Source: Eublepharis macularius
Taxonomy: Eukaryota > Chordata > Lepidosauria > Squamata > Eublepharidae
Assembly: GCF_028583425.1 (NCBI RefSeq)
Contig: NC_072791.1
Span: forward strand, 17,999,868 to 18,063,867
DNA: 64,000 nt
Reading direction: 5' to 3'
In this document: in pieces, positions 54,886-64,000 of the stretch
Numbering within the stretch: position 1 is the first letter of the stretch
Layout: every line of letters starts with the position of its first letter
Translations under genes and position numbers: made by a program
The notes under the pieces: generated by a model
Database searches by the model: none
Told to the model about the DNA's origin: nothing
What the model saw: the letters and a program-made list of their open reading frames with translations, nothing else

Positions 54886-55265
54886 TAGCTCTCGGATTTC
54901 TTTGCTCATTGCAATTTCTAATAATCCAACAGGATCATCTTTTTAATAACTTTAATAGACTCTTCCCAATGTTGCATCATACCATAACTCTTTACTGATT
55001 TTGGTTAATTAGTTCATGCTTCAAGCTGCCTCTTCCTTAATTAGTTCATTTACCTTACTTTATGATTTATCTTCACTGCATGTGAAAGAGGCTGACCTCT
55101 GAACTCTCCCATCAACCACTAAACTATCCAAGTGGTCCAGGTCCCCACATGGAGACTCTCTTCTGATTTATTGTATAAGGCTTCTCTCTGCTCAACTCCT
55201 CGTTTTTTTCCGTCTCCTCTTCTATAAGTTTCTGTAAAAATGAGAAAGATGATTTTCTTTCCCCC
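54886..55265. other. No exon recognised
   Basis: AT-rich intronic sequence. Confidence 0.4.
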
Positions 55266-55360
55266 CATTGTATCTGAGGAAGTGAGCTCTGGCTTATGAA
55301 AGCTCGTACTGGAATAAACATTGTTACTCTTTAAGGTGTCATTGGACTTTGGTTTTGTTT
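55266..55360 (+). repeat. Hammerhead-like repeat, single sense unit
   Basis: GTAT 55270-55273, CTGAGGAA 55274-55281, stem GTGAG 55282-55286 / CTTAT 55293-55297, GAAA 55298-55301, GCTC, GTAC 55306-55309. All core positions fit; stem I has a terminal U-G pair. Confidence 0.6.
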
Positions 55361-56344
55361 TATGCAGCTAACTATTGACATGTCAAAAACTGGTTGGGGC
55401 AGCATCAGGCACTTACTGTCAATTTATTTTGATGGATTTAGAAAGGTATAAGTCTGTTTAGGACTGCAAGAGTTACACTTACCAGTTTCCAGGTATAATT
55501 TAAAGTCCTGATTATGATCTTTAAAGACTTTGGGACCAGAGTAATAAAAGGGCTACTTGCTCCCATGTGTTATTATTTATTTCCAGGCAATTTTTGCTTC
55601 CTTGTTTCTTTCTCTTCTCCTTGAGTAATGGTTTTGTGCATTCAACGTAAGGTTTTTCCTTCGCTTCTTCAGTTAGGAAACAGCTCAAGGCAGAACTTTT
55701 CAGACCAGCCTTTAGCTGAAAGTTGGTCTTATCCTGGCTTTTTTAGTATATAGTGATAGTTGCAATTATATGGACTTTTACTGGCCACAGGTGACTAGGC
55801 AGGTGGTGAATACCAAGTTTTTGGTGTCCAGTGAATGCTTAAGAAGTCCATACATGGGGCTATCCCCAAACTGTGAAAACCACTTACGCATAGTAGCAGG
55901 ATTAGAGACCAACAAGATTTTCAGAGTATAAGCGTCCAAAAGTCCAAGCTCCCTTCTTTGACTCTTGAAAGCTTATATCCTTGGGAGGTGGAATATTCAA
56001 CTGATCTTGGAAGCTAGCTGTTATTTGCAGTGGTCATTGACTTTGGCCCTCGTCTGAATCCTCTAGCTTGTGTAGAAAGGATCCAAGGAGAGGCCGAGCC
56101 AGTCTTTCACTCTGCATCCATCTTTGGAGGTGTTAAAATACCACTTGACTGTGTGTGTCAATAGCCTGGTATGGGAAGGCAGGTAGAGTTACCTACGCTG
56201 CTGTGTACTTCTGGCCATCCTGAATAAGCCTTTAAATGAACTATTGTGGGCTGAAGTTCTCATATGAAAAGAGAATCTGAATAATGTTATCAACTCACTC
56301 AAAATGGTAGCATGCATGCAGAACGTAAAATAAATGCATATATT
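55361..56344. other. No exon; degraded repeat unit at 55890-55985
   Basis: 55890-55985 (GAGACCAACAAGATTTTCAG, CTCCCTTCTTTGACTCTTG) is a decayed unit of the same repeat family. The rest is unassigned. Confidence 0.45.
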
Positions 56345-56600
56345 GGGCTTGTTTGGTGTAGAGATTAAGAGTGGCAGGACTCTAATCTGGAGAACCGGGT
56401 TTGATTCCCCACTCCTCCACTTGAAGCCAGCTGGGTGACCTTGGGTCAGTCGCAGCTCTCTCAGAGCTCTCTCAGCCCCACCCACCTCACAGGGTGATTG
56501 TTGTGGGGATAATAATAAGACACTTTGTGAACCGCTCTGAATGGGCATTAAGTTGTCCTGAAGGGCACTATATAAATCAAATGTTATTATTGTTATTATT
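56345..56600 (+). repeat. tRNA-headed SINE, type S1
   Basis: GTTTGGTGTAGAGATTAAGA head, GGTTTGATTCCCCACTCCTC, tail GCACTATATAAATC plus TTATTATTG. Confidence 0.9.
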
Positions 56601-57366
56601 ATCATTGTACGACTTCTGTCCTGACTAAGCCGAGCACAGCTCTGTGGCCTGCCAAATGCTCTATATTATTTTATTTAACACATTTCTACCATATCTTCTC
56701 ATGTCATGTTCCCCTGGTACCTTACAGCAAGCACAAAAATAAAAACGCAGGTGCTCCCTAAACGCAACCCGCTACAGACAGCAAAAAAAATTGAGTTAAA
56801 TTCCATGAGATGCTGGAGAAAACAATACCATTTGAAGTGAATGGTTGCCGAATGATCACATTCAGTATCCATGAAACAATCTTTGCGAAGGAGCTCCATG
56901 GAGAAGTGCTACCACCGAGAAGGCTCTGTCCCTGATGGTCACCCACCCCATCTCAGAAGGGGAAAGCGGCTTCAAGCAAAAGTCTTACCCATTAGACTGC
57001 AAGGGGCCCCATGTTTTGGTAGTTCTATGCAAGCAGCAAAAACAGGCAGGCGTTGGAAGCCCTCTTGGGTTTACCAGGTATGGCTGCCCAGTTGCATTCC
57101 GTTAAGTTGCACCATGCCTGACGCGTTGTAAACGCCGCTGTTTTGATATTAAAGGTATAACTCTAGGTGATTGTCCATTTATGCTAGTCCTAAATATTTC
57201 TTCTTATAACAAAGAAGTGATAAGTGCTTCATTCTGTTATTACAAACCTTAATATAAAAAACAACCCACCCAAAACAGCCTACAGGAGATGAGATATATT
57301 GAATATAAACTTGGTTATTTGCCCAGGAGTCAAGTTGAGTCATTTCCCCCCCTTTTCCCTTTTTGC
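56601..57366. other. No exon recognised
   Basis: Intronic, unassigned. A 138-residue reverse frame (56189-56605) is SINE-derived. Confidence 0.4.
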
Positions 57367-57385
57367 TTCTTTTCCAATATTTTTC

Positions 57386-58106
57386 TTTTTTTTTATAAAA
57401 AATTTTATTGGATTAGACACATATAAAATTTATTACAATCACATTCCCTTAAATTTTCCAATTCTAACCCCCTCCCTCCCCCCCTTTTGTTGACTTCCAA
57501 CAGTTTTCCAACCCCTTGTCTATTCTCCCTCTACTCATTTCAAACTTATTGTACTTATTATAATATACTTTCAAACTCTTCTAAGCTTTTCTATAGTAAC
57601 ATAGTGCTATCTCTAATTTCCTTCCCAAATGGGTAAAAGTATGACAATCTTAACTTATCTTTTTCAATAATAGTAATAATAATCATTTTGGTATTCTGTA
57701 CTCTATCTTACTCTTTCTAAGTACTTCAAAATGGGACAAACAATTTGTCCCTCTTTATGCATAACTTCACATACTTCTATAAACATTGCATACATTTATT
57801 ATAAATTAATCAACTTGACTTGTACTCTATGTGTTACTCTTTACTTTCTTTTACATGTCTTGTCCTTTTTGATTAACTAATTTCTCCATTGTAAAACTAC
57901 ACAACAAACAATTCATGTACACATTCAACAAAGGTCTATCAATTAGACCTATATTATGTATGCTAATGTATATTAATTCTCCATTGTACAGTTATCTGCT
58001 TACTTAAAAAAATTAATTAAATTCTATCCTTATAATCCTTATAATAGTAACACTATTGATACCCAACTATTCATACTAATCAGATAAAATAATTGCTTAG
58101 AATTTT
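57386..58106 (-). mobile_element. 5'-truncated L1 LINE (3' UTR only)
   Basis: Target duplication TTCTTTTCCAATATTTTTC at 57367-57385 and 58107-58125 (19 bp, exact). The minus-strand 3' UTR ends in a poly(A) (T run at 57386). Compared with 12471-13190 I count about six or seven differences along roughly 700 bases. Confidence 0.92.
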
Positions 58107-58125
58107 TTCTTTTCCAATATTTTTC

Positions 58126-58982
58126 TAAGATACATTTTTATCTGGTTTTACTTGGACTTTTAATATTAATCTTTTTTTTTTTTAAAGGACGTATGTTTGG
58201 TCTTTGATGTGTGACTGGCTTCCTTCCAACAGCTGACAAATTTAGTTTGTCTAGCTGTTTTGATATCATTGAAGTATTGCACAATAATTTCAGGTCGTTC
58301 CCGTGTTTGATACTATGGGTAGGATCCTACCTGCTTTTTTTCTGATGAAAAAAGAATGAGGGGTCTGCACTAACCAACCAAAAAAGCTAATTTGGGGATC
58401 GTGAGATGGGCAACGAATTGGTTGAAATGTGAAAAAAGCTGGTTGAATCCAGCTGTGTGTGTTAGCTGCCTAATATTAAGTGTACTACAGACCTTCTGTG
58501 ACAGCAGTCTAAATATAACATCAGTGATTTTCCTCCCAGGAGTCTGGGAATAAATCTGTATTGGCTATTCCTCTCAATTTATCCTTCAGGAAGTCTTGAG
58601 ATTTGTGTCAATCAATGTCCAAACTGCAGTCTGTCTGCTGTTTATGTATAATTTTCTCACTGTTAGTGGCTTCCATTTGGGGATGGAGATAACTTTGATT
58701 GCCCCTTCGTCCTGAGTCTAGAGTCTAATCTTGCTTCTATCTCAGAAATCAGCCATTCCTATGGAAAGAGGGGATCTCATTGGCAGTTGCGGGTGTTCAT
58801 GTGTATGTGAAATTGCAGTCCTATTTTGTTGCTTTTGCTCAATTGAATTAAATTAACATTTCCTTCCACTTGGATTACTCATGTGGTAACATTTTCCTCT
58901 CCTCCTGAATTCTCAGAATTATGGGCTGTTGAAAAAATTACAATATTAATGTGGTAATGTGAAAGTGGAAGGGAAGGTGGTA
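58126..58982. other. No exon recognised
   Basis: AT-rich intronic sequence. Confidence 0.4.
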
Positions 58983-59099
58983 TGGCACAGCCCGATCTCG
59001 GCAGCTAAGCAGGGTCGGTAGCTGGATTGGGGACCACCAAGGTAGATTTTGCAGAGGAAAGCACTGGCAAGCCACCTCTGCTTCTCACTTTTGTCGCCC

Positions 59100-59840
59100 A
59101 GTATTACATCTGGGCCACAAAAATGGGAAGCACAAATACTGGATGGGGGATACACTTCTGGGCAGTAGTATATGTGAAAGAGATCTTGGGGTAAGAGTGG
59201 ACTGTAAACTAAATATGAGCAGTCAGTGTGATGCGGTGGCAAAAAAAGGCCAATTCAATCGTAGGTTGTATCAAGGGCCATAGTGTCGAAATCGCAGGAG
59301 GTCATAGCCCCTCTCTATACTGCTTTGGTCAAGCCGCACCTGGAGTATTGTGTGCAGTTCTGGAGGCCTCACTTCAAAAAGGATGTGGATGAAATTGAGA
59401 GGGTGCAGAGGAGAGCGACGAGGATGATCAGGGGTCTGGAGACTGAGCCGTACGAGGAAAGGCTGAGGGCCTTGGGAATGTTTAGTTTGGAGAAGAGGAG
59501 ATTGAGGGGGACATGATTGCTCTCTAAGTATATGAAAGGCTGTCATTTGGAGGAGGGCAGGGAGCTGTTCCAGTTGGCAGCAGAGGGTAGGACCCAAAGC
59601 AATGGGCTTAAATTACATGCACAAAGGTACCGGCTGGATATTAGGAAGAACTTTTTCATAGTCAGAGTAGTTCAAAAGTGGAATCAGCTGCCTAGGGAGG
59701 TGGTGAGCTCCCCTTCACTGCCAGTTTTCAAGAAGAGGCTGGATGAATACTTGTCAGAGATGCTTTAGGCTGATCCTGCACTGGGCAGGGGGTTGGACTA
59801 GATGGTCTGTATGGCCCCTTCCAACTCTATGATTCTATGA
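59100..59840 (+). mobile_element. CR1-type LINE, 5'-truncated
   Basis: Closely similar to 20480-21215: GTATTACATCTGGGC, GGAGAAGAGGAGATTGAGGG, GGCAGGGGGTTGGACTAGAT, ending CCAACTCTATGATTCTATGA. Confidence 0.92.
59283..59768 (+). pseudogene. CR1 ORF2 C-terminal fragment, frame broken
   Basis: 59283-59516 encodes [20 protein letters not shown] and [11 protein letters not shown] stop at about 59514 splits it from 59517-59768, which encodes YRLDIRKNFFIVRVVQKWN and LPREVVSSPSLPVFKKRLDE, the CR1 C-terminal end. Confidence 0.85.
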
Positions 59841-59999
59841 TTGAAAGCCCCTTGCTGGTGTCACCATAATTCAAGTGCCATTCGACACCACATGCACACG
59901 CACCCAATGTTAAAGTAATTTTTAATATCATTTTTTCAGTAGGAGAAATCTTTTGAGGCTTCTCACTTAATTTTTTCCCCTGATGGCTTTGATTATCGG

Positions 60000-60150
60000 C
60001 TTTACATGCAGAATGTTCCCGGTTCAATCCCCGGCATCTCCAGGCATGATGTGAAAGACATCATCCTGAGACCCTGGAGTCCGTACCGAGTCAATACTGG
60101 ATCCTGGAGCCCACAATGCTGGACCTTGATAGACCAGTTGTCTGACCCAG
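60000..60150 (+). repeat. Sauria-type tRNA SINE, head-truncated
   Basis: GCAGAATGTTCCCGGTTCAA, TCCCCGGCATCTCCAGGCAT, CTGGACCTTGATAGACCAGT. Confidence 0.75.
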
Positions 60151-60239
60151 TAGCCCTGTTGACCATGTGTTGACTGACTGCATGGGGAGAGAGAGTGACA
60201 CAAGCACACTAATCCCATTCCCTTACTCACTTACTTACT

Positions 60240-60560
60240 CATTTATTTATGTCATTTATAGTCCGCCTTTCTCACTGAGACTCAAGGCGGATTACATAAT
60301 GTGAGATCAGTACAATCAGTAGCAAGGACAAGGGCAGGCACTTCCATACAGTGTCAAGAATATTTCCATAAACAATATCATGGGGTAAAAGAATATAAGT
60401 TTACAGAGACATAGCATTAGCAAGGATCCAATACGGGGTTGAAGGATTGCTGAAACAGAACATAATCCAATCTAGAATTGACATTAGACAACATGAAGCA
60501 CAAGCACTATATAGGAGTATATATTCAAAGCAACAGATTATACGTAAATCAACATAATGA
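60240..60560. repeat. Dispersed repeat ('CAAGGCGGATTACATAA')
   Basis: TCATTTATAGTCCGCCTTTC and GAGACTCAAGGCGGATTACA match 36575-36620. The remainder to 60560 may belong to the same element. Family unknown. Confidence 0.5.
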
Positions 60561-60715
60561 TGGAGCCCATGGTTCCCAACTCATTGGCGAAACATCCGAG
60601 ACCCCCTCCCTACAATACCACCCGCTTTGGAGGCTACCATAAGGCAGTTCCATATGTTCAATGCTTTCCATTTGTGTTCCTGGTCTGCAGTGTCTTCTAA
60701 AACAGATTTCTAGTA

Positions 60716-60902
60716 CAGCAAGATTCGGGTCCTGCAACATGTTAAAGACCAACTAGATTTCCAGTGTATGAGCCTTCAAGAATCAAAGTTCTTTAATTTT
60801 AACTCTCAAAAGCTCATACCTTGGAAATCTAGTTGGCCTTTAAGGTGCTACTGGACCCAAATTTTGCTTTTCTACAACAGACCAGCACAGCTACGCACCT
60901 GA
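60716..60902. repeat. Inverted-dimer repeat with intact target duplication
   Basis: Perfect 12-bp duplication AGATTTCTAGTA at 60704-60715 and 60903-60914. The left unit is on the minus strand (AAAGACCAACTAGATTTCCA), the right on the plus strand (GGAAATCTAGTTGGCCTTTA), meeting near 60790. The hammerhead-like core is decayed. Confidence 0.75.
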
Positions 60903-60914
60903 AGATTTCTAGTA

Positions 60915-61539
60915 GAGATATACAATGTTAATCGTTTAAATGATTCAGTGATAAAGGATTCATTTACCAATTTTATACTGCTGTAAATGTTTGGCAGTTT
61001 TCCAAGTCTTGGAAAAAAGACCTGGCCTTACTGTTAACCGTCTGTGCACCACAATGTGTTAATTTTTAATAACAAAAATGAGTAGCGGAGCTGATAATAT
61101 GTGTGTTGGCTAGACTGTAAACTTGTTAAAATTTAAGTGGTAACATCTTAAGTAGTTTAAACGGTCTTGATAAAACATTTTTACCCACTTGGCTCTTCAA
61201 TCCTCTTTGCCCTCATCAATGGCTTTTATGCATCTCCATCCTGGATTTGAACTGGCATCTAAGCTTGCAAGCTGTTCTCGTTTTGTGGAACCGTTCCCTT
61301 TCTGTATAACTGGAAATATTCAGAGATTAAGTGGAGATGCACCATAACTGTAATAATCAACTTCAATTTAGTTCATTGCGAGAAAGGTATGTTCTAATTA
61401 GGCGCTGTCCATTCCACAGTATCAGTGAACTCCCAGGCCTTCACTCGCCTGGGAGAAAGTCCATTGAATAGATCTGTGTAGAATTCTCAGTATACTTAAC
61501 AAAAACAACAGTAATATCAATAACAACAATAACAGTGTG
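60915..61539. other. No exon recognised
   Basis: Intronic, unassigned. Confidence 0.4.
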
Positions 61540-61750
61540 CTTATATACCGCCCTTCTGAATAGATTACTGCCACGCTCAGCGCGCTGAACAAAGTCAGTG
61601 TTATTATTATCATCCCCACAATACAGCTGGGGAGCTGGAGCTGAGAAGCATAGCTTACCCAAGGCCGCCTGCTGAGCTCATTGCAGTTGTGGGAGTTGAA
61701 CCAGCAGACTGCTGATTTGTAACCCAACCACTGAACTATGATGCTACAGC
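61540..61750 (-). repeat. tRNA-headed SINE, type S4, reverse
   Basis: CTTATATACCGCCCTTCTGA (tail), CCACAATACAGCTGGGGAGC, GAGTTGAACCAGCAGACTGC (B-box side), head near 61745. Matches the tandem run at 6490-7155. Confidence 0.8.
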
Positions 61751-61889
61751 AGTTTCCTACTTGCTTTAGGATTGCTGTCTATTTTTAAATTTTTTTATTT
61801 GCATTAACAAAATGGGTATGCTGTGCCTTTTTGCCCAGTGAGGACTACCAAGGCAGCAAACACTTAAAAATAAAACATTGTAAAAACAC

Positions 61890-62150
61890 TTGAGATCCAG
61901 TTTGGTGTAGTGGTTAAGAGCGCAGGACTGTAATCTGGAGAACCGGGTTTGATTCCCCACTCCTCCATGTGAAGCCAGCTGGGTGACCTTGGGCTAGTCA
62001 CGGCTCTCTGGAGCTCTTTCAGCCCTACCCACCTCACAGGGTGATTGTTGTGGGGATAATAATAACATACTTTGTAAACTGCTCTGTGTGGGCATTAAGT
62101 TGTCCTGAAGGGTGGTATATAAATAGAACGTTATTGTTGTTGTTGTTATT
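61890..62150 (+). repeat. tRNA-headed SINE, type S1
   Basis: CCAGTTTGGTGTAGTGGTTA head, GGTTTGATTCCCCACTCCTC, tail GGTGGTATATAAATAG plus TTGTTGTTG. Confidence 0.9.
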
Positions 62151-62254
62151 TTAAAAAGTTGCTGGTACTCATAGATATGATTGCACTGATTTCTACCAAT
62201 TCATTTCTCAGGACTTGGGAGAGCCCTCCCCCCAAGTTACCAGTGAGTACGGCA

Positions 62255-62281
62255 ACACACACACACACACACACACACACC
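62255..62281. repeat. (CA)n microsatellite
   Basis: Uninterrupted alternating AC dinucleotides, about 13 units. Confidence 0.95.
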
Positions 62282-63454
62282 CTGTAAAACATATCATTAA
62301 AACAATTCACCCAAACAATGTTGTCACCGACGACATGCTGTCACTGACTGTAAACCTCTGGGAGAAAGCCAGCCATACAGTTGACATTTGTGGCAGGGGA
62401 ATATGTTGCTATTAACGACGTATGTGCTTGTAGGGTGCGTGGCAACATGTTGCTGTGTAGCCTGTACATTTTTAATTGCTTATTCTAGGACCATATTAGA
62501 GGGAAGCAAGCCTTTAATTTTTGACCGACTTCCTGAATTTGTTGGTGTATGTAGAGTGGTTGTCGGGGCACCGAGCCTGTAAATGTTTGCATTTAAAGAC
62601 TTTGCCAACCAGCAGTTTGCAAGTTCTTGGGTTTAGCAATATTTCAAAGCCTGTATGTGTGTGTGGTGGATTGTAATTTCTCAGTAAGGCACTTGGGATG
62701 GCTTTTTGGCAGTGTGTTGCTTTGGCCTAATTCTTGCAAACGGCTGATCAGGTGGTAAATGACTAAAGTGCTCAATGCCACTCCAGAAGGGTGGGGAGAG
62801 GCTCAGAGGATTAAATTCTGCTCCATACCCAACCTGGCTCATTGCAAACTATTTATTTATTTTCTGTGTTATAGGTTTCTGTCCTGCTTTTCTCCCCAGT
62901 AGGATGGAAAGCAGTTTATAATTCAAAAAAAGAAAACAGAAACAAACAAGAGGGAGGCTTCTGAGGGAAGAGCACGTCTCTCTGCCCCTCCATGTCTGCT
63001 AGATCTTTCCTCCTCCTCTAGGCTACAGCCCTTTGCCTGATACCTCTGGGTCCGTCAAGGCCTTAACTACCTGCGAGCAGAGGAGAAACAAACCAGCCAG
63101 ATCTCCTTCAGCCACTGCTAGCCGGTTAGGATGTGTCACCTTTGCTTCTTCCTTTGGCAGATAGCAAGGAACATGGTTTGACTCTAGGGAGGGAAGGATT
63201 TTTTTTTTTTGGTACGGAAGCATGTTCAGTTGAGCTTCCACACACCATTTAAGATCATGAGAGGGAGGGCAGGAAGGGTTACATCAGTGCTTAGTTCTCG
63301 TGGCCCCTTCTTACATGCCCAGGGTAATGTCGATTGCCACTTTTGAGGTCAGGAAGCAATTTTCCCCAGGCCACTTTGGCTAGGGATCCTGGAGGTGATT
63401 TGTTGTCTTCTGGACATGGAATAAGAGTCACTAAGGGTATGGGGGGGGGTAGTT
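62282..63454. other. No exon recognised
   Basis: Intronic, unassigned. No sequence encoding the expected SRSVDKQHAV continuation was seen. Confidence 0.4.
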
Positions 63455-63522
63455 GTGAATTTTCTGCATTGCGTAGAGGGTTGGACTAGATGACCCTGGA
63501 GGTACCAACCCTGATTCTATTG
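63455..63522 (+). repeat. CR1 3' tail fragment
   Basis: GAGGGTTGGACTAGATGACC and CCAACCCTGATTCTATTG, a decayed CR1 terminus abutting the next element. Confidence 0.7.
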
Positions 63523-63530
63523 TTCTAAGT

Positions 63531-63749
63531 TACGGTTGCCAGCCTCCAGATGATAACTGGAGATTTCCTGGAATTACAACTGATCTCCAGGCAACAGAGA
63601 AAAGTTCCCCTGGAGAAAATGGCTGCTCTGAAGGGTGAACTCTATGGCATTATACCCCACTCAGGCCCCTCCCCTCCCCAGACCCCGCCCTCTCCAGGCT
63701 TCACCATCCAAATCTCCTGGAATTTCCCAACCTGGACCTGGCAGCCCTA
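63531..63749 (+). mobile_element. MITE family D with 8-bp target duplication
   Basis: TACGGTTGCCAGCCTCCAG start, GACCTGGCAGCCCTA end. Exact duplication TTCTAAGT at 63523-63530 and 63750-63757, which defines the family's boundaries and suggests a hAT-like origin. Confidence 0.88.
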
Positions 63750-63757
63750 TTCTAAGT

Positions 63758-64000
63758 AGTATGGTTGGGACTCTGGTTTTTACCGCCTGTGAGGCATTTG
63801 CAGTCCTATGTAGAGTGTCTCCAGGCTATGCCCACTCTGAGTGTGCTACTGACGGGTGTGTGTGTGTTTAGGGTGTGTACTTTGTGGGACCTCAACACAT
63901 ATCAGGAACAAAATCTGAAAGTGTTCTAAGTTTATTTGGGTTGCGCTGAATTCAAGAGCCTGGTAGTGGGGAAGCCGGCTAAGCAAAACCCGTCTCTGCC
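63758..64000. other. No exon recognised
   Basis: Short GT-rich run near 63855. Window end. Confidence 0.4.

Larger units (their letters stand above)
58983..59890 (+). repeat. 5S-Sauria SINE split by CR1
   Basis: 58983-59099 has CCCGATCTCGGCAGCTAAGC, AGGGTCGGTAGCTGGATTGG, GCAAGCCACCTCTGCTTCTC. The tail resumes at 59841 with TTGAAAGCCCCTTGCTGGTG and TCACCATAA. Confidence 0.8.

Overview
The window is vertebrate nuclear DNA, almost certainly from a squamate reptile. The repeats point there: 5S-rRNA-headed (5S-Sauria type) SINEs, several tRNA-headed SINEs, CR1 LINEs with the usual 3' tail, an L1 lineage, RTE/BovB LINE ends and hundreds of bases of short palindromic DNA transposons. The exact lizard or gecko lineage cannot be fixed from the sequence alone. 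No bacterial, viral or organellar gene cluster, CRISPR array or operon is present.

Only one protein-coding gene is recognisable. A CpG-rich block at about 43600-45060 looks like a promoter. About 7 kb downstream, 51611-51747 (+) is a well-formed exon: a 3' splice site, 32 bases of 5' UTR, an ATG, 35 codons and a GTAAAT donor. Its product is the N-terminus of the CEP170 family, the start of the FHA domain. Details favour the CEP170B paralogue, but CEP170 is not excluded. The rest of the gene lies beyond the right edge. The window is therefore 43 kb of upstream DNA, the promoter, intron 1, the first coding exon and about 12 kb of the next intron. No other coding exon was recognised.

The remainder is a mosaic of transposable elements, many nested and many with target-site duplications (TSDs) that can be read directly. 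(a) Two related hAT-like non-autonomous families, here called A (about 410-450 bp, six copies) and B (240-390 bp, palindromic core, six copies), have CAGGG termini and 8-bp TSDs and share both terminal regions. (b) Two 5'-truncated L1 copies, one nested inside a small DNA transposon with a perfect 18-bp TSD, differ by only a few bases along about 700 bp, implying recent activity. (c) CR1 fragments, one splitting a 5S-Sauria SINE. (d) Two BovB 3' ends, one split by a family B element. (e) One solo-LTR-like block. (f) Many perfect or near-perfect palindromes.

The most interesting signal is a repeat group scattered across the window (about 9.9, 22, 34, 38.6, 43, 46.6, 55.3 and 60.8 kb). It carries a small motif CTGANGA-N-stem-GAAA-(2-bp stem)-NTH-stem, the secondary-structure signature of a minimal type I hammerhead ribozyme. 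The stem I and stem III pairs change together between copies (GTAT/ATAC, GTGT/ACAC, GCAT/ATGC, CCT/AGG). Several copies are head-to-head inverted dimers bounded by 12-16 bp TSDs, and one (38621-39051) resembles a Penelope-like retroelement end.
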